From an uncultured Chlamydia sp. (GTDB lineage Bacteria; Chlamydiota; Chlamydiia; Chlamydiales; Simkaniaceae), in NCBI GenBank assembly GCA_946127115.1, contig CAMGYI010000002.1:589327-653326 (forward strand): 64,000 nt of DNA, written 5' to 3'. Shown piece by piece: positions 53,874 through 62,282 of this stretch. The notes beneath the pieces are model-generated. The model did no database searches. It saw only the letters and a program-made list of their open reading frames with translations, and was not told where the DNA came from. Position numbers and translations under genes: made by a program. Numbering within the stretch: position 1 is the first letter of the stretch; every line of letters starts with the position of its first letter.

Positions 53874-54911
53874 ATGTCAAGCCCAGGTGATGCTGCAAAG
53901 AAAAAAGCTTTAGAACTTGCTATGTCTCATATTGTAAAGCAGTTTGGGGCCGGTGCCATTATGTCTCTTGGAGACCACTCTGCAAACCGCACAATTAGTT
54001 CTATTAAAACAGGGGCAATTTCTCTTGATATAGCTCTGGGAATTGGAGGAGTGCCTCGTGGAAGGGTTGTTGAAATTTATGGCCCTGAATCCTCAGGAAA
54101 ATCAACACTCGCTACCCATATTGTTGCAAGCTGTCAGGAAAAAGGTGGGGTTGCTGCTTACATCGATGCTGAGCATGCAATGGATCCTTCTTATGCAGCA
54201 AAAATTGGTGTAAATATTAATGATCTTATGATTTCTCAACCTGATTGCGGGGAAGATGCTCTCAATATTGCAGAAATGCTCGCACGCTCAAATGCCGTTG
54301 ATGTAATTGTCATTGATTCGGTTGCCGCCTTAGTTCCAAGGTCTGAGCTAGAAGGGGAAATTGGAGATATACACGTAGGCCTCCAGGCCCGCCTTATGTC
54401 GCAGGCTCTTCGAAAACTCACATCAACTCTCGCAAAAAGTAATACCTGCGCTGTTTTCATTAATCAAATCCGTGAAAAAGTTGGCGTCATATTTGGAAAC
54501 CCTGAAACAACATCTGGAGGACGAGCTCTAAAGTTCTATTCTTCTGTTCGACTAGATATCCGTCGAATTGGAAGCATCAAAGGACCGGAAAATGTTGATA
54601 TTGGAAACCGGGTAAAAGTGAAGGTTGTTAAAAATAAAATGGCACCTCCATTTAGAATCGCTGAATTTGACATCCTCTTTAATGAGGGAATCTCTCGTAC
54701 TGGCTCAATTATTGACCTTGGTGTTGAACACAGCATTGTCGACAAGAAGGGAACCTGGTATAGCTATAGAGATAAGCGCCTTGGCCAGGGTAAGGAAGCA
54801 ACACGCGAAGAGCTCAAGAAAAACCCAGAGATGACGGATGAAATTGAACGTCTCATCATGGAGAAAGTCCAAGGAGTTCCAAAGGAAAACCCCATACTAA
54901 TAGCGGAATGA
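53874..54911 (+). CDS. recA: RecA recombinase
   Basis: 345 aa. Walker [10 protein letters not shown] (70-78), [10 protein letters not shown] (Walker B), [13 protein letters not shown] (L1 region) and [22 protein letters not shown] (L2) are all intact. It forms DNA filaments for homologous recombination. AAGGA lies upstream. No LexA-like operator was seen in the short upstream region, in line with the lack of a classical SOS system in chlamydiae. The 3' end overlaps ispA antisense by 15 nt. Confidence 0.98.
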   Translation: MSSPGDAAKKKALELAMSHIVKQFGAGAIMSLGDHSANRTISSIKTGAISLDIALGIGGVPRGRVVEIYGPESSGKSTLATHIVASCQEKGGVAAYIDAEHAMDPSYAAKIGVNINDLMISQPDCGEDALNIAEMLARSNAVDVIVIDSVAALVPRSELEGEIGDIHVGLQARLMSQALRKLTSTLAKSNTCAVFINQIREKVGVIFGNPETTSGGRALKFYSSVRLDIRRIGSIKGPENVDIGNRVKVKVVKNKMAPPFRIAEFDILFNEGISRTGSIIDLGVEHSIVDKKGTWYSYRDKRLGQGKEATREELKKNPEMTDEIERLIMEKVQGVPKENPILIAE

Positions 54912-55772
54912 ATCAACAGTTTGCTGAAACTCGAGAGTCCACATCCCGAGTTTTTTCATCTTAATGATAAACGTCTTGACCTCCTCCTCTAAACGGCGCT
55001 TAGCCTCTTTTTTTCCACAAATCCGCGCAATGTTTATAGAATCCTCACCATCTTGACTCACATCCCCTATGTCATCCCAAATCTGAAAAACCATTCCAAA
55101 GTGGAAGGCCACTTCTCGAATTTCATCTACTCTTTGAAGTTCACCCCCTCCAAAAATCCAACCATAAACAAACGCGATTTCAAAAAGAGTAACTGTTTTC
55201 TTGTAAATCACATCAAGGATTTCTTCTATGGAATGATCCTTGGAAAAAATATCCTTAAACTGCCCTCCAACAGCACCAGAAATTCCAGCACACCGTGTTG
55301 CAGCATCTAAGGAAATCACGCATGCTTCATTCGCTCTCTTTGAAAAAGGAGGTTTTTGTTTCGACAATGACTGAACTGAGTGGAAAATCTTTTCGTAACC
55401 GGCAGAAATTAGAGCATAACTTGCTAATAGAGCAACGGTTTCTCCATGCATTTTGTGTAAAGCTGGTTTACTCCTCCTGTAATCATCATTATCCATACAA
55501 GGAAGATCGTCAGCAATGATTGACGCTGTGTGAAAGTATTCGACGGAAAGGCAAGCCTCCAAAACATCTAAGTCATTTCCAAGAGCTCGAGCCACCATCA
55601 TCACAACCAGAGGACGAATCCTTTTCCCTCCATTCAATAAAGCGTATTCGCAAGCATCTCGTAGTTTACTCTGATCCCCCAAACGGAGAATATTTTGCTC
55701 CAAAAACGTTTCAAACGTCTTTTTAAGAGGCTTAAGAAGGGTAGCTTTAGGAGCAGTCAGCTGTTTTAACAT
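54897..55772 (-). CDS. ispA: Short-chain polyprenyl diphosphate synthase
   Basis: 291 aa. First aspartate-rich motif DDLPCMD (88-94), GGKRIRP (48-54), and second motif WDDIGD near residue 235. These are the metal and substrate sites of farnesyl/geranyl diphosphate synthases. The spacing in the first motif (DDx4D) is that of IspA-type bacterial enzymes. It supplies C15 precursors for undecaprenyl-P and quinones. The 5' end overlaps the beta-helix gene by 26 nt. Confidence 0.92.
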   Translation of the reverse strand: MLKQLTAPKATLLKPLKKTFETFLEQNILRLGDQSKLRDACEYALLNGGKRIRPLVVMMVARALGNDLDVLEACLSVEYFHTASIIADDLPCMDNDDYRRSKPALHKMHGETVALLASYALISAGYEKIFHSVQSLSKQKPPFSKRANEACVISLDAATRCAGISGAVGGQFKDIFSKDHSIEEILDVIYKKTVTLFEIAFVYGWIFGGGELQRVDEIREVAFHFGMVFQIWDDIGDVSQDGEDSINIARICGKKEAKRRLEEEVKTFIIKMKKLGMWTLEFQQTVDSFRY

Positions 55773-56412
55773 TTTTTAGATTCCTTACATTTGATTTCTG
55801 AATCGAGCTGCATGCTCTTAAGAAAGTACGCTTCCGCAGCAATACACCAGGGTTAAGAACGCTATTACAACCAATTTGGGATAGATCCCCTAATATTGCC
55901 CCAAACTTCCTTAGGCCCGTCTTAAAACAGTTTCCTTCAATTTCAACAATAACCTCTCCATGGTCCAATCTAAAGTTTGCACAAATCACACCCGCACCAA
56001 GGTTAACGTTATTTCCTAAAATAGAATCTCCAACATAATTAAAATGGGGAGCCTGGGAGCCATCGATTAGGATGGAGTGCTTCACTTCGGTTGAGTGTCC
56101 AATAACGCACTTCTTTCCAGTCAAAACATATGGTCGAATATATGCTCCATGACGCACTTGAGAATCTTCTCCTAAAACACAGGGGCCCTCAATATAAGCA
56201 CCTGATTCAACACGTGTTCCTTTTCCAATCGAAATCTTATCAGGATTCACAAGTGTAACCCCTTTGGGAATATCGCATTCAATCCTTCCTAGGTTTTTGT
56301 TATCAAGATATCCCTTTAATTCACTTAGGCTATCCCATACAGGAGACCCCAATTTGAAAAGATCTTTATGAAGAAATTCTTGTAGATCAAAAAAACGTTC
56401 TGGCGTAGGCAT
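55747..56412 (-). CDS. Left-handed beta-helix acyl/sugar transferase-like protein
   Basis: 221 aa. Hexapeptide repeats ([LIV]-G-x4, e.g. ISIGKGTRVESGAYIEGPCVLGEDSQVRHGAYIRP) fill residues about 60-205, as in the acetyltransferase half of GlmU. No nucleotidyltransferase domain precedes them. It may acetylate a sugar or amino-sugar phosphate. Chlamydia has a GlmU-related gene next to ispA. Operonic with ispA. Confidence 0.82.
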   Translation of the reverse strand: MPTPERFFDLQEFLHKDLFKLGSPVWDSLSELKGYLDNKNLGRIECDIPKGVTLVNPDKISIGKGTRVESGAYIEGPCVLGEDSQVRHGAYIRPYVLTGKKCVIGHSTEVKHSILIDGSQAPHFNYVGDSILGNNVNLGAGVICANFRLDHGEVIVEIEGNCFKTGLRKFGAILGDLSQIGCNSVLNPGVLLRKRTFLRACSSIQKSNVRNLKNVKTADCS

Positions 56413-56482
56413 TTAGCTAGACTCACTCATTAAATAAGAGAAAGAATAATCTATTTAAGTATTTTTCTTCATCTTCTTCCGC

Positions 56483-56636
56483 TGTGGATTTGTTGACAAC
56501 CTCTGGTTTCTATAGAGGAAAGAGACTGTTCACATCTTGTTGAAGAACAGCCAATGTTGATAGTTTTTTAAAGAAAGCGCTCTTATCAACAAGGTATCAT
56601 CAATTGCTCGACAGACCATAAACAACATTTTCCACA
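56483..56636. promoter_or_regulatory. Cluster of DnaA-box-like 9-mers (tentative)
   Basis: The AT-rich gap 56413-56705 contains TTATCAACA (56583-56591) and TTTTCCACA (56628-56636), each one mismatch from TTATCCACA. TGTGGATTT (56483-56491) is two mismatches from the reverse complement. Chance matches are possible in AT-rich DNA. Confidence 0.25.
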
Positions 56637-56705
56637 ACATTATTTTTTGACCATAGTAGCACAAGAAAATAAAGCGAGAAACCCTTTTAAGTGTAGGTGA
56701 AATAA

Positions 56706-56780
56706 TCTGGGTGAGAGGATTCGAACCTCCGACCCCTTGCACCCCATGCAAGTGCGCTGGCCAAGCTGCGCTACACCCAG
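56706..56780 (-). tRNA. tRNA-Pro (GGG)
   Basis: Reading the minus strand: acceptor CTGGGTG pairs with CACCCAG, D-arm GCGC/GCGC, anticodon stem CTTGC/GCAAG with loop ATGGGGT (anticodon GGG), and T arm GGAGG/CCTCT with TTCGAAT. The discriminator is A and CCA is not encoded. A decayed copy lies at 57898-57972. Confidence 0.96.
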
Positions 56781-57045
56781 AAATAGAGGGCAATATCGTA
56801 TGTTTATTTACTGTTTGTGTCAATCTTGGAACCGGGGTTTTGGGAAGATTTTTCTTATGGGGACACAATAATTTTTTTTCAATTCATTTGTTTTTATGGC
56901 TAAAGGGTTTCTAAGAAAAATAAATGATCGAAAAGATCGTAAATACAGTTGGGCACTTTCTCTTTAAAAAAGACAGAGGTTTACAATAATCAATTCTTTT
57001 GGAAAAATTTCAGGAAATCACGATCAGGTGGAAATTTATTGGATT

Positions 57046-57858
57046 ATGAAGTGGTTATGGTTCTTTTTTGTTTTTTTTCTAGCTAATACTAGTGCCAATG
57101 CTAGTGAGTTTTTTGATCAATTTGATCTTTTAAAGCCGCAAGATTGGCCTGCGGTTTGCGATTTAGGAGAAAAAGCCCTTCAGGATGAGTTCTTATCCGA
57201 TCCAGAAAAAGCTCAAGTTCATGCTCGCTTAGCTAGTAGTTATTTTTATCTTGGAGACTATGAGTCCATGATCCGACATATTCAAGAATGTCGATCGATT
57301 GCTTTAGACATCTCTTCAAAGAAATACTTGGTTCGAAGTCTTTACTTACTTTCGGCGTATTATAGGGGAAATCTTTTGTTCAAAGAAGCTAAGGCAACAA
57401 TTTCTGAAGCCATTGGATTAATTGAAAGCGATGTTGAGGATTGTTTAAAAGCAAAAGTTTTCTTCAATGCAGGGGCTGCGCATGCAGATGATCCTTGTGG
57501 AAATCCGTTTCAAGCAATTGATTATTATCAAAAAGCTATTAATCTTCTTGACTCAACTTCTAACGATGCCTACCGAACTCAAATCAGAATGGCAAAATGT
57601 TGGCTGGTATTAAAAAACTATAAAGAAGCCTGGGAGACCCTTTTCCCTCTTTTTCAAGTTAATCTAGAACTTAGAACCTACATTCATTTGCAGTATGTCT
57701 CAGCCCAGGTTAATGTCGCCCAAGGCGAATGGGAAACCGCGCTTATGCAGATTAGTCATGCACTTAAAAGTGCTGAAAAACTCCAAATGAAGGTCGATAT
57801 TGAGCGTTTAATTAAGTTAAAAAAAGAGATTCAAAACTCTTTTAAACAGGTTGATTAA
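57046..57858 (+). CDS. Exported TPR protein
   Basis: About 270 aa. Signal peptide (MKWLWFFFVFFLANTSANA) then helical TPR-like repeats: VHARLASSYFYLGDYESMIRH, KVFFNAGAAHADDPCGNPFQ and VNVAQGEWETALMQISHAL. Probably periplasmic. The frame is open to a GTG at 57028, but ATG 57046 gives a cleaner signal. It is bracketed by the tRNA-Pro gene and its decayed copy. Function unknown. Confidence 0.75.
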   Translation: MKWLWFFFVFFLANTSANASEFFDQFDLLKPQDWPAVCDLGEKALQDEFLSDPEKAQVHARLASSYFYLGDYESMIRHIQECRSIALDISSKKYLVRSLYLLSAYYRGNLLFKEAKATISEAIGLIESDVEDCLKAKVFFNAGAAHADDPCGNPFQAIDYYQKAINLLDSTSNDAYRTQIRMAKCWLVLKNYKEAWETLFPLFQVNLELRTYIHLQYVSAQVNVAQGEWETALMQISHALKSAEKLQMKVDIERLIKLKKEIQNSFKQVD

Positions 57859-57897
57859 TCAAGCAAATTAAATTAAGGCCGGTATTGGAAAAGAGAT

Positions 57898-57972
57898 TTG
57901 GGGAAGAGAATTCGACTTTTAGTTTTTTTCACCCCGCGCTAAAGGTGCTAGCCAAGCTTGCTACGTATCAGA
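57898..57972 (-). pseudogene. Decayed tRNA-Pro copy
   Basis: The stretch aligns along its length to tRNA-Pro at 56706-56780: GAGGATTCGA becomes GAGAATTCGA, CACCCC is kept in the anticodon region, and TGGCCAAGCTGCGCTAC becomes TAGCCAAGCTTGCTAC. The flank beyond it (to about 58025: TCGATATGTTTATT...) also resembles the flank of the intact gene. Stems are broken, so it is nonfunctional. It marks a duplication or insertion that spans the TPR gene. Confidence 0.6.
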
Positions 57973-58093
57973 TGTCGATATGTTTATTGCTACCTTGAAT
58001 CCAGGATTTTGAGAGAGATTTCTCGGAGAGCTAGAGCAATACTTACGAAATTCTGGTTTGTGGTAATATTTTCAACATAGTAATCTATCATCC

Positions 58094-58774
58094 ATGATGC
58101 GATTAGAAAAGAGTTGGCACGAAGTCCTCAAAGAGGAAATCAAAAAGCCCTACATCTTGGAACTCAAAGAGTTTCTTGAAGATGAAAAGGGGCGTGGTCA
58201 GGTCATTTTTCCTCGTGAAGATCATGTTTTCAACGCTTTTCTCCAAACTCCTTATGACAAAGTTAAAGTTGTTTTGATGGGACAAGACCCCTATCACGGC
58301 CGAGGTCAAGCAGAGGGGCTCTGCTTTAGCGTTCGGAAAGAGATTTCTCTTCCTCCATCACTAAGAAATATTTATAAAGAAGTGGAAGCGGATTTAAAAA
58401 TTCCGTTAGCATCTCATGGGTGTTTAATCAATTGGGCAAAACAAGGCGTTTTAATGCTCAACGCAACCCTAACTGTTCGAAAAGGGGAACCAAAATCTCA
58501 CTTTGGTAGAGGGTGGGAAACATTTACGGATGCGGTGATTCGAAAGCTTTGTAGTCGAACAGACCCATTGGTTTTTATCTTATGGGGAAGGTCTGCAAAG
58601 GATAAGTGTGAAAACATTTTAAATACGATGAAACATCCTCATACAATTTTGACAGCAGCGCACCCGTCTCCTTTTTCTGCAACACAGTTTTTTGGGTGTC
58701 GCCATTTTTCGAAAACAAATACCTTTCTAAAAAAGTGGGGAAAGTCCCCGGTGGATTGGTCAGTAGATGGATAA
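58094..58774 (+). CDS. ung: Uracil-DNA glycosylase
   Basis: 226 aa. Family 1 motifs: water-activating GQDPYHG (63-69, catalytic D65), LLNATLTV-type region (VLMLNATLTVRKGEP), and HPSPFSA with the DNA-intercalating loop near the C-terminus. It removes uracil from DNA in base-excision repair. An alternative ATG lies 3 nt in. The end overlaps the MFS gene by 8 nt. Confidence 0.97.
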   Translation: MMRLEKSWHEVLKEEIKKPYILELKEFLEDEKGRGQVIFPREDHVFNAFLQTPYDKVKVVLMGQDPYHGRGQAEGLCFSVRKEISLPPSLRNIYKEVEADLKIPLASHGCLINWAKQGVLMLNATLTVRKGEPKSHFGRGWETFTDAVIRKLCSRTDPLVFILWGRSAKDKCENILNTMKHPHTILTAAHPSPFSATQFFGCRHFSKTNTFLKKWGKSPVDWSVDG

Positions 58775-59999
58775 GGAATTTGTCAAACAAAAAACTTCCC
58801 TTTTTTCGATTTTCTTTACGTTTGCGGTAGACAATTTAGGTGCGACCATAGTCTTTCCAATTTTTGCTCCCCTTTTTTTAGAGCCATCAAAAGGACTAAT
58901 TGGAGCAGCTGACTCCCTTGCTTACAAAACAACAATGCTTGGGTTTTTCTTAGGAATCTTCCCCTTTATGCAGTTTATTTTTGCACCGATTATGGGGGAA
59001 TATGCTGATCACCACGGAAGAAAAAAGGCGCTTTTATTAACGACATTCTTGACCTTTGTTGGATATTCATTTAGTGCTTTTGGAATCCACCACCACTCCC
59101 TTTTTATCATTTTCTTTGCTCGACTGGTCATGGGGATTGGAGCTGGAAATCTTTCTATTTGTCTTTCCTCTTTATCTGATTTAAGCCCTAGCCCCAAGAA
59201 GAAGATCCGTTATTACAGTTATGGCTCAGCGATTGCTGGTTTGACATTCATTCTTGGTCCCTTCGTTGGGGGAAAGCTTTCAGACCCTTTTATTTCTCCG
59301 ATATTTGATTCTTCATTTCCCATGTTTATTGGTGCAATACTTGGCTTAATCAACGTTCTTTTTATTCTCTTTGCTTTCGGTGAAACTTTAGAAAACCCTT
59401 CCAATAAACCCTTCGATTTCATCAGGGGGTTTCGCAATATTCAACTTGCACTCAAAACAGACTCGATCAAGAGTCTTTACCTCATCTATTTTTTCTATCT
59501 TTTTTCATGGAACATTATTTTTCTTTTTGTACCGGCATTCGTTGTTGAGAATTTTCACTTAAGTAACTCTAAGATTGGGGATATTTGTGCGCTTCTTGGT
59601 GTCTGCTGGATCTTTGGAACGGGGGTTTTGCATCGTCTCTTCTACCACACGATCAACCCAAAGTGGATTCTTCTTACTTCCTTTATTGCCTTTGGAGTGC
59701 TGGTTGTTTTTATTCCCTACCCCCATTCTTTAAAAAATTTTCTATTGATATTGGGGGGGTGTACCATTGTTTCAGGGTTGATTTGGCCCTTCTGCACCAG
59801 CGCTATTTCTAACGCGGCTCCTAAAAATATTCAGGGAAAAGTTTTGGGTTTAAGCCAGTCAATGCTTTCTCTAACCATGCTGTTTTCTTCGGTGCTTGGA
59901 GGACTATTCCTTCATGCCCATTCGATGATTCCATTTATCTTTTCGAGTATTTCTTCTCTTGTTGCAGCCGCGCTCCTTCTTCAGGCAAAAGTTGAATGA
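58767..59999 (+). CDS. MFS transporter (paralogue of the gene at 16883)
   Basis: 410 aa with about twelve helices. MFS motif A-like GEYADHHGRKKALLL follows helix 2; ARLVMGIGAGNLSICLSSLSD in helices 4-5 is shared with the copy at 16883. The substrate is unknown; TetA/multidrug-type by look. It overlaps ung by 8 nt upstream and the methyltransferase gene by 4 nt (ATGA) downstream, so the three probably form one transcript. Confidence 0.87.
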   Translation: MDKEFVKQKTSLFSIFFTFAVDNLGATIVFPIFAPLFLEPSKGLIGAADSLAYKTTMLGFFLGIFPFMQFIFAPIMGEYADHHGRKKALLLTTFLTFVGYSFSAFGIHHHSLFIIFFARLVMGIGAGNLSICLSSLSDLSPSPKKKIRYYSYGSAIAGLTFILGPFVGGKLSDPFISPIFDSSFPMFIGAILGLINVLFILFAFGETLENPSNKPFDFIRGFRNIQLALKTDSIKSLYLIYFFYLFSWNIIFLFVPAFVVENFHLSNSKIGDICALLGVCWIFGTGVLHRLFYHTINPKWILLTSFIAFGVLVVFIPYPHSLKNFLLILGGCTIVSGLIWPFCTSAISNAAPKNIQGKVLGLSQSMLSLTMLFSSVLGGLFLHAHSMIPFIFSSISSLVAAALLLQAKVE

Positions 60000-60880
60000 A
60001 CCTTGAAGAAGCCATAGATTCTATTTCTAAGCCCTATCCTCAGAAGGTCCTTGCGCAAGCGGCAGAGGAGCTATCAAAGAGATATCGTCATAAACAAGCC
60101 CACCTTACCGATCTTCACCGGATTGCCTATGTGGTAACACGTCTTCCTGCAACTTATGCTGTTTTAAAAAAAGTTTTTTCACAAGTTGAAATACCCCCAA
60201 CAATTCTCGATTGTGGAGCAGGGCCAGGTACCTCAATCTGGGCCCTTCTCGACCATTCCATCGATAGTATTACTCTGATCGAACAAGACCCTGAATTTAT
60301 GCGTTTAGGAAAAAAAATTGCTCCAGAGACTCCCTTTTCTGTCACCTGGAAAGCTGGAAGTTTTCTTAATCTTAAAGATTCTGCTGACCTCCTACTTTTT
60401 TCCTACTCTCTCAATGAAATTCCCCAGGAAAATCTATCTGCAGTTATCAAAAAAGCTCACTCACTGACCAACAACTTCCTTGTGGTCGTTGAGCCAGGAA
60501 CTCCAGACGGTTTTAAATGCATCCAAAAAATTCGCACTCAGGTTCTTTCCTTAGGGATGTCCCTCTACGCCCCTTGCCCCCATCATAATAATTGTCCTAT
60601 ATCAGGCTCAGACTGGTGCCACTTTTCGGCGCGGCTTTCTCGTACGGTTCTCCACCGCACTCTTAAAAAAGGGTCGATCGGCCATGAAGACGAAAAATAT
60701 TCCTACATTATCGCTTCTAAAAAACCGCGCACTCCATCAGGATCACGAATTCTTCGAACGCCTCTCAAGCGCAAAGGACACACTGTTGCAACTCTTTGCA
60801 CCGAAGAAGGACTCATCCAAAAAAACTTCACTGGTAAAGAGAGAAAAAACCTCCACTGGGGGGACTTAATAAGGGGGTGA
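59996..60880 (+). CDS. Rsm22-family ribosomal methyltransferase-like protein
   Basis: 294 aa. A class I SAM fold has motif I DCGAGPGT (72-79) and an acidic strand end IEQD. The C-terminal part carries C194, C200, C208 and C268 in the setting APCPHHNNCPISGSDWCHF, like the iron-sulfur site of Rsm22/METTL17 proteins of mitochondrial and bacterial small ribosomal subunits. It is likely to act in 30S assembly; whether it methylates rRNA is unresolved for the family. Last gene of the ung-MFS-Rsm22 run. Confidence 0.82.
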   Translation: MNLEEAIDSISKPYPQKVLAQAAEELSKRYRHKQAHLTDLHRIAYVVTRLPATYAVLKKVFSQVEIPPTILDCGAGPGTSIWALLDHSIDSITLIEQDPEFMRLGKKIAPETPFSVTWKAGSFLNLKDSADLLLFSYSLNEIPQENLSAVIKKAHSLTNNFLVVVEPGTPDGFKCIQKIRTQVLSLGMSLYAPCPHHNNCPISGSDWCHFSARLSRTVLHRTLKKGSIGHEDEKYSYIIASKKPRTPSGSRILRTPLKRKGHTVATLCTEEGLIQKNFTGKERKNLHWGDLIRG

Positions 60881-61142
60881 CCAAGTTCATTTTTAATGAT
60901 TCATGAGTCAAATTGAGCGGCTTTAGGTTCCTTAGAATTATAGAGTCAGCCAATCTATCCTGAAAATAAGGATGAGGTCAGAGTAAGTAGAAGAATTAGT
61001 CGAACAGCTTTCATGTAAAATAGTATGTTAGAAAACTGGTGCAAACTTCAAAAAATTGAAATTTGAAGAAAAAATATTTCATCTACTATTATAATTTTAC
61101 ACTTATTGTTCACCAACCTCTTGATGAACCCACGACAGCTTA

Positions 61143-61574
61143 TCATGCCTTATCTATAACAAGCCCTTGATTTTTCTCACTAAAATTCTCATAAGAATCA
61201 AGTGAAGTCGTGCTATTCACAACTTTTATGAATTCATTGCATGCATCGGACATTTCCTTCACAGAACCTTCTAGTTGACTCATAGCTTTAATAATTCTAT
61301 CTTTTTGTTCAGGCTCAGGGGATATGCTTTGGAAAAACACTTTAAATTTATTAGCAATAGTTAAACATGTTTCTAACATGCTCAGGTCCTGATGAAACAT
61401 TTTTTTTAATCGATCAATATCAGCCTTATCAAAATCACTAATATTTTTAATAATGGTACTAATCGTATTTATCCCTTGTACACAGTTTTGGTGGCAATCT
61501 GTGGCCATTCTTTCAAGTGTTTCGGCGAGCGTTCCTAGATCTGGAATTCCCAAAGAGTCAATTTCAGAAGACAT
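61143..61574 (-). CDS. Hypothetical helical protein
   Basis: About 143 aa, hydrophilic and strongly helical (TLAETLERMATDCHQNCVQG...), with no signal peptide or membrane segment. ATG 61574 has GGAG 6 nt upstream and is preferred to the in-frame ATG at 61586. No family recognised. It stands alone between an empty stretch (60881-61142) and autotransporter debris. A secretion substrate or chaperone is possible by size only. Confidence 0.6.
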   Translation of the reverse strand: MSSEIDSLGIPDLGTLAETLERMATDCHQNCVQGINTISTIIKNISDFDKADIDRLKKMFHQDLSMLETCLTIANKFKVFFQSISPEPEQKDRIIKAMSQLEGSVKEMSDACNEFIKVVNSTTSLDSYENFSEKNQGLVIDKA

Positions 61575-61716
61575 AAAGTTCTCCATGTTTAGATTATTAA
61601 GAATATTATAAAAATATTTTTTTAATCTATTTATTGCGTTTCATGGTTGAAAGAGAGGAGTGCATCTAAAAGATTTTTCTATATATTTTTTATTAGGGAT
61701 ACAGGCTTCCACTTGA

Positions 61717-62203
61717 TCAGGAAGCACTTTTAATCTTATAGGAAATCAACGTTTGAGCAGCGCTGCCAGGGTGACAGTTAATGGGATTTTGAATATACCT
61801 TTGTATGACCAGACCATTAATTTTCTTCAAGGGACAGGTGGAACTATTTCTGCAAATAATTTCTCGATAAATAATGGGGGAACTTTTAGTGGACAGATTA
61901 ATGCTACAACCTCTCTTAATCTCACTGGGGCGTTGATTCAAGCTTCTACAGTTGATACCAAACTCAATTCTATAATGATAGTTCCTGATAGCTCTAGGCT
62001 AATCTATACGTTTCTAACTGGAATGGGAATGGTAAATACCTTAGGCAGCACTTTTGTTAATAATGCAACCGTGACAGGTTTCATGAATTTTATTGGAGAT
62101 TTCACAAACTTAGGGATTCTTAGGGATTCTCAGTCCAGGATTTTCTCCAGGTCTGATTGTTATCGATGGTGACTATATTGAAGGGAATAAACTTAATTTT
62201 TGA
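61717..62203 (+). pseudogene. Autotransporter passenger remnant
   Basis: After a stop at 61714, the frame reads GSTFNLIGNQRLSSAARVTV and onward through beta-helix-like sequence. It then loses frame at a 10-bp duplication (62111-62130). Past it, another frame continues with ILSPGFSPGLIVIDGDYIEG, the typical end of autotransporter passengers, to a stop at 62201-62203. No signal peptide precedes it and no barrel follows. It is a truncated relative of the genes at 1-906 and 62283. Confidence 0.7.
62111..62130 (+). repeat. 10-bp tandem duplication causing a frameshift
   Basis: TAGGGATTCT occurs twice in direct succession. Removing one copy restores a continuous frame (FTNLGILSPGFSPG). Slipped-strand duplication is the simplest origin. 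Confidence 0.9.
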
Positions 62204-62282
62204 TATCTAGAAAAATATTTGCCGCAATAACCCAACTTCTGTTAAATGTTAATTTTACACACCTTAAAAACAGGGTGGGATT

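Noticed and set aside
56521..56550. CTGTTC/GAACAG inverted repeat as an operator
   Set aside because: Six-base arms with a 13-nt gap are common by chance in this composition.
60881..61142. Gene or RNA between the Rsm22 gene and the helical protein
   Set aside because: Short frames only and no stable hairpin or RNA-like structure seen.
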